Shown here: positions 8,801 through 17,597 of the stretch, one piece after another
Layout: each line of letters begins with the position of its first letter
Position numbering within the stretch: the stretch's first letter is position 1
DNA from: an uncultured Bacteroidales bacterium
Lineage (GTDB): Bacteria > Bacteroidota > Bacteroidia > Bacteroidales > Bacteroidaceae
Direction: 5' to 3'
DNA: 64,000 nt
Assembly: GCA_947303715.1 (NCBI GenBank)
Contig: CAMYYY010000003.1
Coordinates: 1 to 64,000 of the forward strand
The notes under the pieces: model-generated
Databases searched by the model: none
The model's input: only the letters and a program-made list of their open reading frames with translations
What the model was told of the DNA's origin: nothing
Made by a program: the position numbers and the translations under genes

Positions 8801-9164
8801 AAGTCTTGTAGATTTTAACTTGCTGACCAGTTTGCTTGCTGATCTGCTGGGTTGTTGGTTCTGCTTCGGGTAGCCAATCCTTAGGAATCTCACGTACTTC
8901 ATGTATACCGTCAATGGGCGTGATGCAGATTCGCCGTACTACACCGTCAACCAGCATTTCGCAGGCGCCACATTTGCCGATACCGCAGCCCAGGCTACGT
9001 CCGCGTCCTGTGAGACTATGTGTATGCACGGGGAACCCTGCTTGGTGCAGTGCCGCTGCTATCGTTCGTCCACGTTGTCCGCTGACAGTCTGTCCGTTGT
9101 ACTGGAAGGTTACAAGGTCTTCTTCAGGAAGAGTAAGGATGGGATGTTCTGTTATCTTATACAT
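5886..9164 (-). CDS. 1092-aa fused Fe-S/FAD amino-acid dehydrogenase-like oxidoreductase (SoxA-N 2Fe-2S + FAD/NAD + 4Fe-4S + BFD + DAO domains)
   Basis: CGIGKCGACEMLVDG; AIIGAGPAGLACREQL; CNPCTFNCPHGAI ... CVGCMSCVTHCP; VCHCEDVD ... GPCRGKRC; VSVLIAGGGMAGSAAFRYMAEAG. Confidence 0.85.
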   Translation of the reverse strand: MYKITEHPILTLPEEDLVTFQYNGQTVSGQRGRTIAAALHQAGFPVHTHSLTGRGRSLGCGIGKCGACEMLVDGVVRRICITPIDGIHEVREIPKDWLPEAEPTTQQISKQTGQQVKIYKTSVAIIGAGPAGLACREQLKEWGVPNLVVDSNSTVGGQFNMQTHQFFFFEKEQKFGGMRGFDIAHQLAGKDTEGILLDTVVWDLLEGRRIALKNVLTQEISYIEADHLVVATGAVPFMPCFENDDVPGVYTAAVFQKMMNQEHTLLGKRVLTVGAGNIGYLTSYQAVQAGATIVSILEGMDHEGGFPVQANRVRRLGIPILTSHLLLKAIPNADHTGVTGAVVCQCKNFQPIPGTERIIDNIDIINICTGLLPDNQLLTKGRQVFGANVYGCGDAVRIGEGTSAVLRGRQAAYEVAQAMGVRTNYEEYLNVSRDYIDSQQRPIRVLQEPQLPSKERREKAPFVVADCLYGFACNPCTFNCPHGAISKSTTHDVPVVDYDKCVGCMSCVTHCPGLAIFGYDLKENRVFLPIERKVEDGATGWLVDNNGKPIGEGRIEKVFRKSNKTNLLRIQATSPCGDALTNVRGFIEKGQQVNESTSQQVESDCNLLTCGLVDQKKSFVCHCEDVDIKTILNVIGDRKYISVDELKHITRMGMGPCRGKRCVPRARQLLRSYGIELTGDSSPRAPLATQVALGEVFKDGQKDVFVLPEGNTPVREVSVLIAGGGMAGSAAFRYMAEAGLKPVLINYERGSSWRCIGGGRPTFSHPDIADIANHNLEIFRTIQADRNIDLKMTRYVNLVHDEATYRALDASRAWATDAYMIDRKDFNRVISPYWNPNENVYSAALISGGCWQATPGRTIEYVRQVGIGHGGTVMEDCELMHVERVEGGRTRALVREHGGHYAYYVCDHFVNAMGPGAERFTDMLGIDTQLYPVKHQAFITRRLPLMGAGGDSLDMIIDRRHYKGFSAVYGQQFLHTGQIIGCASPDCDAYEARQNLKYNSREFLEIVSEMFAAWLPNLKSVSFHAVWAGYYMEPRYIVDPDVGLLTGLRGHGFMLSQYLAKLYVDKYLGRSVPRYMDDLALTGKGISENAFK
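7322..7398. repeat. In-frame imperfect palindrome of GTCAACAA repeats inside the 1092-aa oxidoreductase gene
   Basis: GGTCAACAAGT... and ...ACTTGTTGACTTGTTGACTCGTTGACTTGTTGACC; encodes the linker GQQVNESTSQQVESDCNLLTCGLVDQ. Confidence 0.75.
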
Positions 9165-9193
9165 GGTATTTTCTTTTGCTCCTTTCTTTCGCT

Positions 9194-10831
9194 TTATTCT
9201 GTATATTGGTTAGTTTTCGGATGCTTGCTGATTTGCAGGTCTGTTTCGGGGAAATACTCGGCGATGAGGGCATAGAGGTCAGGGTCGTAAGCACGCAGTT
9301 CTTCGCGGGTGTTCACGAAGTTGTGCTTGCCGTCGGGACGTGGCATCTCAGCGTTGACGTTGAACCAGTCCTGCACGCCCTCGGCCCAGTATTCGTAGAT
9401 ATCGACAGCCGCATAGGTGTTTACGAAACGTCCTTCGGATAGTGCTTTGTCAAGCAATGCTTGAAGACGGGAATTGATGTCGGGATGAACTTGCAGGATA
9501 CCCACCAGATGGATGGCGTGGGAAAACTCGTGAATGAGGATGTCCTCGGCATGATACTTATCTATTTGGTAAGCCAGCACGTTCTCCTCAGCACACGAGG
9601 TGAGTGGCAGTTCCAGGTCGCCTCCTAAACCTCGGGCACGGAGGTTCCAGTTGAGGGTGGTGTCATTACGCAGATTAGCATGTTCGGGGATGTCGGTAGT
9701 TCCCTCGTAGCGCGCCATCACAGCTAGACGGACATCCTTGTTGATCATGGCATCAAGAACGGGCTTGTCTAGCATGGAGGTCATGGCATAGACTGTGCGA
9801 TAGGCCTGCACCAGACAGCTGTCGGGCACTCGCCACGATGAAAGAATAGGTATGCCGTTGCAGTCGATGTACTTCTTGTAGAAGGCGGGATAGCCTTTTT
9901 CTTTGGGCACAGAGGTAATAACAGGGGTTGGGATTATGAAACTCCCTTCTTCGTCCGTTGGATTTGGGAGCAATGTGTCAGACGTATAAAGATTTACCTT
10001 CGGGTGCTTGCTTATTTGTTCGTCAATGGCAGGGAAATATTTGCTGATAAGGCGATATAGACGTGGATCGTAGCGCTTGAGGTCCTCACGCGTATTCACC
10101 CAATTGTGCTTTCCATCGGGAATGGGCATTTCGGCATTGACGTTGAACCAGTCCTGTACGCCCTCAGCCCAGTATTCGATGAAGTTTTCAAGGGCGTAGG
10201 TGTTCTGATACTTGCCTTCGGCGACGGCTTTGTCCATCAGCCGCTGAAGCTTCTGGTCGATGGATGGATCTACAAGGTTGATGCCCACCAGATGGATAGT
10301 ATGGGCAAACTCATGGATGAGGATGTCCTCTGCGTGGTACTGGTCTATTTGGTAGGCCAAGATGTTTTCCTCGGCACAGGTGGTTAGCGGAAGTTCCATT
10401 GTTCCTTCAAGGCCACGTGCACGGCAATCCCAGTTGAGGGTGGTGTCGTTGCGAAGATAGGCATGCTCGGGGATGTCGGTGGTACCCTCGTAGCGGGCCA
10501 TGACAGCCACACGCACATTGTGGGCAACCATCGAGTCAAGCACTTCGTGGGGCAGGCAGGAGGTCATGGCGTAGAGTGTCTTATAGGCTTGCACTAAACA
10601 ACTATCAGGCACGCGCCACGAGGACATCAGGTGAATGCCGTTGACATTGACATATTTCTTGTAGAAATCCGGCCAGCCGTAGGCTTTCGGAGGAGTCGTT
10701 ATGGTACACTCCGGCATATCCTCCCAAGAGAAGGAGGATTTTGGACGGCTCGTGCAGCCCACAAAAAATGCCATTATTAACAGCAGGAGAAGCCCTTCAT
10801 ATTTTCTCATGATATTTCTTCTTTTCTTCAC
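9194..10831 (-). CDS. Lipoprotein with two tandem HExxH (gluzincin-like) metallopeptidase-like domains
   Basis: Lipobox FFVGCTS; duplicated ~230-aa domain with HEFAHTIHLVGI and HEFSHAIHLVGI, each followed by EYWAEGVQDWFNVNAEMP. Confidence 0.75.
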   Translation of the reverse strand: MKKRRNIMRKYEGLLLLLIMAFFVGCTSRPKSSFSWEDMPECTITTPPKAYGWPDFYKKYVNVNGIHLMSSWRVPDSCLVQAYKTLYAMTSCLPHEVLDSMVAHNVRVAVMARYEGTTDIPEHAYLRNDTTLNWDCRARGLEGTMELPLTTCAEENILAYQIDQYHAEDILIHEFAHTIHLVGINLVDPSIDQKLQRLMDKAVAEGKYQNTYALENFIEYWAEGVQDWFNVNAEMPIPDGKHNWVNTREDLKRYDPRLYRLISKYFPAIDEQISKHPKVNLYTSDTLLPNPTDEEGSFIIPTPVITSVPKEKGYPAFYKKYIDCNGIPILSSWRVPDSCLVQAYRTVYAMTSMLDKPVLDAMINKDVRLAVMARYEGTTDIPEHANLRNDTTLNWNLRARGLGGDLELPLTSCAEENVLAYQIDKYHAEDILIHEFSHAIHLVGILQVHPDINSRLQALLDKALSEGRFVNTYAAVDIYEYWAEGVQDWFNVNAEMPRPDGKHNFVNTREELRAYDPDLYALIAEYFPETDLQISKHPKTNQYTE

Positions 10832-10837
10832 GCTAAA

Positions 10838-12733
10838 CTATTCATTCGTAACAGTTATGTTCCAATCTATCTGCACGGCTTTATTTCCATAGGCCAGCAC
10901 GATGTTTACTTTATAGTTCCCTGGAGCACATTGTGTGGGGTGTTTACCGAGGATGAAATGGAAATCGTCGTACGAGAGTTCCACATAGACAGAGCTGTCG
11001 GTGCCGTAGGGAGAAAGTGCTCCTTTGCTGTCGAACCAAAAGCCCAAGCCTTGGGCATCGCTTGCATTGGTGTCCCACTGAAGAACACCGTCTTGGTTGT
11101 GAGCCAGACGAAGAGTTCCTTCGGCCAGCAACGCAGGTATTTGCGATACGTCCACGTGCAACGTCTTCTCTATCACGGCGCAGTCATCAGCCGTGGGGTA
11201 GAAATTTATGCCGAAATGGTGTCCGTCCTGCGGATAGGTAACCGAGTAGGAGAGGGATGCCTCAATCGTAACCTCATTGGAGGGATTGGGTGTAGGCGTC
11301 CCGCCTCCCTGCGGATTCTCGTCATAGGCAGCGATGACGCTGTCGAGATAGTCAAATCGGTCGTTGAGCCAGAGGCGCAGACGCGACACCTGTTCAGCAG
11401 GGTTGTAGTTCCTGATTTGCCAGAGCGAGCAATCGGCACGCATGGCTGTGGCGATGACATTGTATGTGGCGTCGATGTTCGCCAGTACCGTTTCCTGCAT
11501 CTCGTCGCGCTTCTCTTGCCAACGCGCCTTGAAAGCACGGACAAACTCGGGCATTCCGAACAAACGGGAGAAAAACGGCGAAGGACCACTGCCGTAGGCT
11601 TCCCTTCCTGTGAAGGGCTGACGGCCGAGGATAAGCAGACGGGTATTCTCAAAATAGGTGTGTCCCCAACCCCAGTAGTCGTACATGTCGCCCCAGTTGT
11701 AGCTGAAGCCGCCGTCGCAGTCCCACACGGGGCCCATCGTCCAGCGTCCACCTAGGTCGCGGTGGATATAGACACTCCGGGCCGAAGGGTTATTGTCGAG
11801 CTCGACGTTAGCTATCACCTCTTGCACAATCAGGTAGTCAATCATGGAGCGGACATCCAGCAGGGTGTTGACCTTCTGCCAGTCAAGGCTGACGATGGCC
11901 TGCTCCAACTGGGCGAATTCGGTGCGTGCCCATTCCAATTGCGTAGCGTCAGGATGGACGGGCGATTTCACGGCTACTGCCATGCGGATGACTTCAGAGT
12001 AGAAGTTGTTGGTGGCCGAAGGCGCGTCGGCAGGCCCGTCGTTGATGTCGAGCGCCAGCAGGAGCCCGCCATCGGGGTCGATAGCTACGCGGTTGCCGCC
12101 CTGTTCCACTTGTTCCGTCACCATATACAATCCCATGTTCTGACCATTGAGCTTGACTGTGGCATAGCGTGAATGGTTGGTATAGGGAAGGCCTAACACG
12201 TGGGCCAGAGTAAATCCGACGTTGTTCATCATGTGAGTGACATCGCGGTAGTCGGCCAGCAATACCCAATCCCTGTTCTGCGCCATGCCAAGGAGGGGTG
12301 ATGGCTCATCGAGCTTGATGCGATAGGGCTTTTTGGGGTACCACTCCCATGTGGAGTTACCTCGGCCGCGAATCTGTCCGCGTCCTTCGTAGTCGTCAAA
12401 GATGCCGTTTCCATCGATTGTCACCTTGCAGGGGCGATAGTCAGCAGGGTCTTTCGAATCAACCTCCACTCGGTTGTCCGTCACGATGTCAATCGCTGCA
12501 AGGCCATAGACGAAATAGTTCACAGAGTCAACAGCAGGCGTGGGCTCTGGATCAATAATCGGCTCCTCTTCAGGCCGACATGCAGCGAGGAAAAGGAGAA
12601 GAAACAAAAGGAAAAGAGACCCACCCCTAACCCCTCCCATGAGGGAGGGGAAGTTCTCCCCCACATGGGGGAGCGGAGAGAGGGTCTTCTCCCCTCCCTT
12701 ATGGGAGGGATTAAGGGTGGGTATCCTTCTCAT
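10838..12733 (-). CDS. CotH kinase family lipoprotein (start uncertain: 12733 or 12640)
   Basis: YPKKPYRIKLDEPSPLLGMAQNRDWVLLADYRDVTHMMNNVGFTLAHVLG is CotH-like; lipobox LFLAACRPEE; ORF extends to 12805 over pruA. Confidence 0.8.
   Translation of the reverse strand: MRRIPTLNPSHKGGEKTLSPLPHVGENFPSLMGGVRGGSLFLLFLLLFLAACRPEEEPIIDPEPTPAVDSVNYFVYGLAAIDIVTDNRVEVDSKDPADYRPCKVTIDGNGIFDDYEGRGQIRGRGNSTWEWYPKKPYRIKLDEPSPLLGMAQNRDWVLLADYRDVTHMMNNVGFTLAHVLGLPYTNHSRYATVKLNGQNMGLYMVTEQVEQGGNRVAIDPDGGLLLALDINDGPADAPSATNNFYSEVIRMAVAVKSPVHPDATQLEWARTEFAQLEQAIVSLDWQKVNTLLDVRSMIDYLIVQEVIANVELDNNPSARSVYIHRDLGGRWTMGPVWDCDGGFSYNWGDMYDYWGWGHTYFENTRLLILGRQPFTGREAYGSGPSPFFSRLFGMPEFVRAFKARWQEKRDEMQETVLANIDATYNVIATAMRADCSLWQIRNYNPAEQVSRLRLWLNDRFDYLDSVIAAYDENPQGGGTPTPNPSNEVTIEASLSYSVTYPQDGHHFGINFYPTADDCAVIEKTLHVDVSQIPALLAEGTLRLAHNQDGVLQWDTNASDAQGLGFWFDSKGALSPYGTDSSVYVELSYDDFHFILGKHPTQCAPGNYKVNIVLAYGNKAVQIDWNITVTNE
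12616..12722. repeat. GC-rich palindromic element (family E, copy 1) at the CotH-like N-terminus
   Basis: GAGACCCACCCCTAACCCCTCCC ... GGAGAGAGGGTCTTC; encodes PTLNPSHKGGEKTLSPLPHVGENFPSLMGGVRGGS. Confidence 0.9.
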
Positions 12734-14358
12734 TATTTCATATACGTGTACCGGTAGTCCGTCGGGGTGACGAGCGTCTCCTTGATGCAGCGGGGCAACA
12801 CCCAACGGATGAGGTTGAACTCGCCACCAGCCTTGTCGTTAGTGCCGCTGGCACGGCTGCCTCCGAAGGGCTGCATGCCGACGACAGCACCCGTCGGACG
12901 GTCGTTGATGTAGAAGTTGCCAGCGGTATAGCAAAGGTCGTCGGCAATCTTCTGCACGGCCTGACGGTCACGGCCAAAGACAGAGCCGGTAAGACCGTAG
13001 GGCGATGTGGTGTCGAGCAGTTGGACAGCCTCGTCCACCTTGTCGTCGTCGTAAGGCCAAACAGTCAGCACGGGGCCGAAAATCTCCTCTTCCATCGTCT
13101 TGAAATGGGGATTGGTGGTTTCGATGACCGTAGGCTCAACGAAGTAGCCCTTACTCTTGTCGCGCTTGCCACCCATGACAATCTTCGCGTCGGCAGCCTC
13201 TTCGGCGTAGCGGAGATATGAGTCGATGTTATTCCATGAAGCCTCGTCAATGACGGCATTGATGAAGTTCATCGGGTTGCAGACGTCGCCCATCGTCACC
13301 TCGGCGGCCATGCGTTTCATCTCTTGCAGCACGGCGGGCCACAGGCTCTTGGGGATGTACATGCGGCTGGCGGCGGAGCACTTTTGTCCCTGGAATTCGT
13401 AGGCGCCGGTGAAGGCAGCCCAAGCGACTTCCTTGACGGGACTGGAGGGATGGACGAAGATATAGTCCTTGCCGCCTGTCTCGCCCACGAGGCGCGGATA
13501 GCTGACGTAACTGGCGATGTTCTCGCCCACGCTCTTCCACAGCGTCTGGAAGGTTCCGGTAGAGCCGGTGAAGTGGATGCCGGCGAGGTTCTTGTCGGCG
13601 CAACAGATCTTGCCGATGAGGGAGCCCTGACCAGGGAGGAAGTTGACGACACCAGCGGGCAGTCCGGCCTCTTCGTATAGTTTCATCAGGTAGTAGTTGC
13701 TGAGGGTAGCCGTTGATGAGGGTTTCCAGATGGTGGTGTTGCCCATCAGCACGGGCGTCATATTGAGGTTGGAGGCAATGGACGTAAAATTGAACGGGGT
13801 GACAGCCAGCACGAAGCCTTCGAGCGGGCGGTATTCCGTGGAGTCGATGACGCCTGCGCCGTCCTTGGGCTGGATGGCATAGAGTTTCGAGGCATAGTGG
13901 ACATTATAGCGGAAGAAATCGATGGTCTCGCAGGCGGAGTCGATTTCAGCCTGATAGATGTTTTTGCTCTGTCCGAGCATCGTGGCGGCATTGAGGATGG
14001 GGCGGTACTTGGTGGCGAGCAGTTCGGCGCACTTCATGACGATGGCGGCACGAACTGTCCAGTCGGTGTTGGCCCATTGTTTGTGAGCCTCCATAGCGGC
14101 ATCGATAGCCATGCGGATTTCCTTCTCACCCGCCTTGTGGTAGCGAGCAAGGACGTGACCGTGGTCGTGGGGGCAGACCACCTCAGCCACATTACCCGTG
14201 CGGATTTCCTTACCTCCGATGATGAGGGGGATATCGACGACGGTGTTCATCTGACGCTCCAGCTCAGCCTCAAGGGCGATGCGCTCGGGCGAGCCTTTCA
14301 GATACGCTTTCACCGGCTCATTAGCCGGAACGGGGAATTGTACAATGGCATTTTTCAT
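12733..14358 (-). CDS. pruA: L-glutamate gamma-semialdehyde (1-pyrroline-5-carboxylate) dehydrogenase
   Basis: ALDH superfamily, 541 aa; ETGGKDYIFVHPS, GQKCSAASRMYIP, EEIFGPVLTVWPY and PFGGSRASGTNDKAGG typical of PruA/RocA. Confidence 0.92.
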   Translation of the reverse strand: MKNAIVQFPVPANEPVKAYLKGSPERIALEAELERQMNTVVDIPLIIGGKEIRTGNVAEVVCPHDHGHVLARYHKAGEKEIRMAIDAAMEAHKQWANTDWTVRAAIVMKCAELLATKYRPILNAATMLGQSKNIYQAEIDSACETIDFFRYNVHYASKLYAIQPKDGAGVIDSTEYRPLEGFVLAVTPFNFTSIASNLNMTPVLMGNTTIWKPSSTATLSNYYLMKLYEEAGLPAGVVNFLPGQGSLIGKICCADKNLAGIHFTGSTGTFQTLWKSVGENIASYVSYPRLVGETGGKDYIFVHPSSPVKEVAWAAFTGAYEFQGQKCSAASRMYIPKSLWPAVLQEMKRMAAEVTMGDVCNPMNFINAVIDEASWNNIDSYLRYAEEAADAKIVMGGKRDKSKGYFVEPTVIETTNPHFKTMEEEIFGPVLTVWPYDDDKVDEAVQLLDTTSPYGLTGSVFGRDRQAVQKIADDLCYTAGNFYINDRPTGAVVGMQPFGGSRASGTNDKAGGEFNLIRWVLPRCIKETLVTPTDYRYTYMK

Positions 14359-14402
14359 GTGATGAATTGTTTTTTATGGGGTTATACTTTTTGACTAATT
14401 GG

Positions 14403-14511
14403 GGAGTTCAGGAGTTCAGGAGTTGCAGGAGTTCAGACGAATGTGTCGTATGTTCTGTGTCGTTGCAAAACTATTGTCTGTAACTCCTGAACTACTGAAC
14501 TCCTATACTCC
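14403..14511. repeat. REP-like inverted repeat (family H, copy 1)
   Basis: Arms GGAGTTCAGGAGTTCAGGAGTTGCAGGAGTTCAGAC / GTCTGTAACTCCTGAACTACTGAACTCCTATACTCC. Confidence 0.9.
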
Positions 14512-15558
14512 TTTTATCAGGTGTTCTGCAATCTGTACGGCGTTAAGGGCGGCACCCTTGCGGATTTGGTCACCCACAATCCAGAAGCTCAGCCCGCAGT
14601 CGTCGGTGAGGTCCTTGCGGATGCGCCCTACATAGACGGGATCTTTTCCGGACAGGAACAGCGGCATGGGGTAAGGGAGACCTTCTTCCCGTTCCCCCGT
14701 GAGGGCTCCCCTCCCTTCATGGGAGGGGTTGGGGGTGGGTCTCTCATCCATCAGCACCAGACCCTCGCCCTTGGCAAAGGCTTCGCGGGCTTCTGCAACC
14801 GTGATGGGGCGTTCGGTTTCCACCCACAGGCTCTCGCTATGGCTGCGCAGAGCCGGTACGCGGACGCAAGTGGCGCTGACACGGATGTCGCTATGCATAA
14901 TTTTGCGCGTTTCGTTATACATCTTCATCTCCTCCTTCGTGTAGCCGTTGTCGGTGAAGACGTCGATTTGCGGAATGAGGTTGAAGGCGAGCTGATAGGC
15001 AAACTTGTTGACGGTGACGGGCTCGCCAGCCAGCACCTGACGATACTGCTCGTAGAGCTCAGCCATAGCCTGCGCTCCTGCGCCGCTGGCAGCCTGATAG
15101 GTGCTGACGTGGACGCGACGGATGTGGCTCAGCCCCTCGATGGCCTTCAGCGCCACCACCATCTGGATGGTGGTGCAGTTGGGGTTGGCGATGATGCCGC
15201 GCGGACGGACAAGGGCATCGGCGGCGTTCACCTCGGGAACCACCAGAGGAACGTCCTCGTCCATGCGGAAGGCGCTACTGTTGTCGATCATCACGGCGCC
15301 GTAGCGGGTGATGGTGTCGGCAAACTTGCGCGATGTCCCCGCTCCAGCCGACACAAAGGCGTAATCGACGCCCTTGAAATCGTCGTTGTCCTGAAGCAGA
15401 CGGACCGTAACGTCCTTGCCGCGGAAGGGGTATGTGCGTCCTGCACTACGCTCGCTGCCGAACAGCAGCAGTTCGTCGACGGGGAAATTCCGCTCACTCA
15501 ATACACGGAGCAATTCCTGCCCCACGGCGCCGCTGGCGCCTACTATAGCGATTCTCAT
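14503..15558 (-). CDS. asd: Aspartate-semialdehyde dehydrogenase
   Basis: [46 protein letters not shown]; carries an in-frame [22 protein letters not shown] insertion. Confidence 0.93.
   Translation of the reverse strand: MRIAIVGASGAVGQELLRVLSERNFPVDELLLFGSERSAGRTYPFRGKDVTVRLLQDNDDFKGVDYAFVSAGAGTSRKFADTITRYGAVMIDNSSAFRMDEDVPLVVPEVNAADALVRPRGIIANPNCTTIQMVVALKAIEGLSHIRRVHVSTYQAASGAGAQAMAELYEQYRQVLAGEPVTVNKFAYQLAFNLIPQIDVFTDNGYTKEEMKMYNETRKIMHSDIRVSATCVRVPALRSHSESLWVETERPITVAEAREAFAKGEGLVLMDERPTPNPSHEGRGALTGEREEGLPYPMPLFLSGKDPVYVGRIRKDLTDDCGLSFWIVGDQIRKGAALNAVQIAEHLIKGV
14677..14742. repeat. GC-rich palindromic element (family E, copy 2) inside asd
   Basis: GAGACCTTCTTCCCGTTCCCCCGTGAGGGCTCCCCTCCCTTCATGGGAGGGGTTGGGGGTGGGTCTC. 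Confidence 0.9.
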
Positions 15559-15730
15559 CTTGTTGTCTTATTGACGGGTTTGACTTGTTGCCTTTTTTCT
15601 CTGTTTAAAGATTTGCAAAGTTACGACGAAAAATCCCATTCTCCAAACATTCTCTGTGAAATTAACATTAATCAATGCTCACCCCTTTTTTATATAATAA
15701 AGAGTTTGGGCAATACGTTATTCATAGAGA

Positions 15731-17128
15731 ATGGTCTCATCCATTCCCGAAAAAAAGATGAAAAGAAAACAGTTTCCCTTTCTGCTTTTGTTAGCAGCCA
15801 CGTTTGTGGTGGGCTGCAACAGAACAGCCTGCGACGTGGTTTGTCCAAACAAGCAGCAACTTGATTGGGCTGAGGCTGAGGTGGGTGTGCTCATCCACTT
15901 CGACATGCCCGTGTTCGACGACACCTATAATTTCCGCCGCTGGGGCACACACCCTGATGTCTCCGCATTCAATCCCTCCGACCTGAATACCGACCAATGG
16001 CTCAAGACAGCCCAGCGCCTTGGGGCGAAGTACGCCGTGCTGGTGGCCAAGCATTGTAGCGGTTTCAGCCTGTGGCCTACGGAGGCTCACGACTATAGCG
16101 TGAAGAACTGCCCCTGGAAGGGAGGGCAGGGCGACGTCGTGGCTGACTTCATCGCCTCGTGCCGGAAGTACGGCATCCGGCCGGGCATCTATGCGAGCAC
16201 TACGGCCAACGGCTATCTGTACGTCGATAATCCAGGCCGTGTGCAATCCGGCTCACCCGTGTCGCAGGAAGAGTACAACGCCATCGTCGTCCGTCAGCTT
16301 ACTGAGCTCTGGAGCAACTATGGCGACTTGTTCGAAATATGGTTTGACGGAGGCGTGCTCTCTCCCAAGGAGGGTGGTGCCGATGTGCTCTCGCTTGTCA
16401 AGAAGCTGCAGCCCCATGCCATTCTCTTTCAGGGTCCTTACGGGCACGACAACCTCATCCGTTGGGTAGGCAACGAGTCTGGTACGGCTCCCTATCCCTG
16501 CTGGGCCACAGCCGACTCCACGACCAATGCCGACGGCGTGCGCGTGGTGGAGGGACTGCATGGCAGACCCGACGCCCCCTTCTGGTGTCCTGGCGAATCA
16601 GACTTCACCCTGCGCTACAATTGGTCGTACCAAGGCGGCTGGTTCTGGCACGAAGGGCAGGACCACATGATGTTCTCCGTCGACGAGCTGATGAAGAAGT
16701 ACGAGACGAGTGTCGGGCGCAACACCAACATGCTGCTGGGCGTTGTCATCGACAATCGCGGGCGTGTACCTGATGCTGACGTGGAGCGTATTGCCGCCTT
16801 TGGTAACGCTATTCGTAAGCGCTACGGCACACCTGCCGCACAGACTTCTGGCAAGGGCGACGAACTGACGCTGAGCCTCCGCTCGCCCATTCGGACGGAC
16901 AGGATAATCCTACAGGAGGACATCCGTCGGGGGGAGCGCGTGCTGGCCTGGCATCTCGAAGGCATACGCCCCGACGGTACCGTCGTGACGCTCTGCGAAG
17001 GCACGAATATCGGTCATAAGCATATTGCTACGTTCGTCCCTGTTGAAGTGAAGGCTGTACGTCTCGTCGTCGATGACAGGAAAGCCCGTCCTCACATCCG
17101 CAACCTCTCTGTCTTCCCTGCGGAATGA
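15731..17128 (+). CDS. Alpha-L-fucosidase (GH29), secreted lipoprotein
   Basis: WGTHPDVSAFNPSDLNTDQWLKTAQRLGAKYAVLVAKHCSGFSLWPT, EIWFDGG; lipobox FVVGCNR. Confidence 0.9.
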   Translation: MVSSIPEKKMKRKQFPFLLLLAATFVVGCNRTACDVVCPNKQQLDWAEAEVGVLIHFDMPVFDDTYNFRRWGTHPDVSAFNPSDLNTDQWLKTAQRLGAKYAVLVAKHCSGFSLWPTEAHDYSVKNCPWKGGQGDVVADFIASCRKYGIRPGIYASTTANGYLYVDNPGRVQSGSPVSQEEYNAIVVRQLTELWSNYGDLFEIWFDGGVLSPKEGGADVLSLVKKLQPHAILFQGPYGHDNLIRWVGNESGTAPYPCWATADSTTNADGVRVVEGLHGRPDAPFWCPGESDFTLRYNWSYQGGWFWHEGQDHMMFSVDELMKKYETSVGRNTNMLLGVVIDNRGRVPDADVERIAAFGNAIRKRYGTPAAQTSGKGDELTLSLRSPIRTDRIILQEDIRRGERVLAWHLEGIRPDGTVVTLCEGTNIGHKHIATFVPVEVKAVRLVVDDRKARPHIRNLSVFPAE

Positions 17129-17519
17129 CTTGTGTCGCCTGCATTTTGTTACCCTATCTATAGCCGATATTTCTTCCGCTATATATAGAAAGGTGTGGAA
17201 AATGCCTTTTTTCCTTCATAATCTGTCATAATCCTTCACTCGTTTTCAGTTCATAATCAACAACTTTGACAGATTGAAGGATATGAAGGAGAAAATTAAA
17301 CTTTTTTTATTTTTCGGAAGTAAAAAAGGAAGTAAAAGTGAAAGTAATGCCAGCTGTGCTGGCAGGAAGTAAAAGTGGACGAATGCCCTGAAATGCCGAA
17401 AAGAATACTATCGTCCTGCGCGTAGCGCATAACTCCCTTTTTAACTTCCACTTTTACTTCCCTTTTTACTCCCATTTAAAAATTAGCGACTGCCCCAACA
17501 GCCCTTGCTTCCCCAAAGA

Positions 17520-17597
17520 TTCCATCAAATGGAAAAAAAGTTCCATAGGCTGGAATAAAAGTTCCATCAAATGGAATAAAAATTCCATCAGCTGGAA
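17520..17597. repeat. Array of four 15-nt palindromes at exact 21-bp pitch (family A, copy 2, inverted orientation)
   Basis: Units start at 17520, 17541, 17562, 17583: TTCCATCAAATGGAA, TTCCATAGGCTGGAA, TTCCATCAAATGGAA, TTCCATCAGCTGGAA. Confidence 0.95.

Noticed and set aside
14521-15864. 447-aa plus-strand ORF antisense to asd
   Set aside because: Covers asd, which has unambiguous motifs; no domain or plausible start context.
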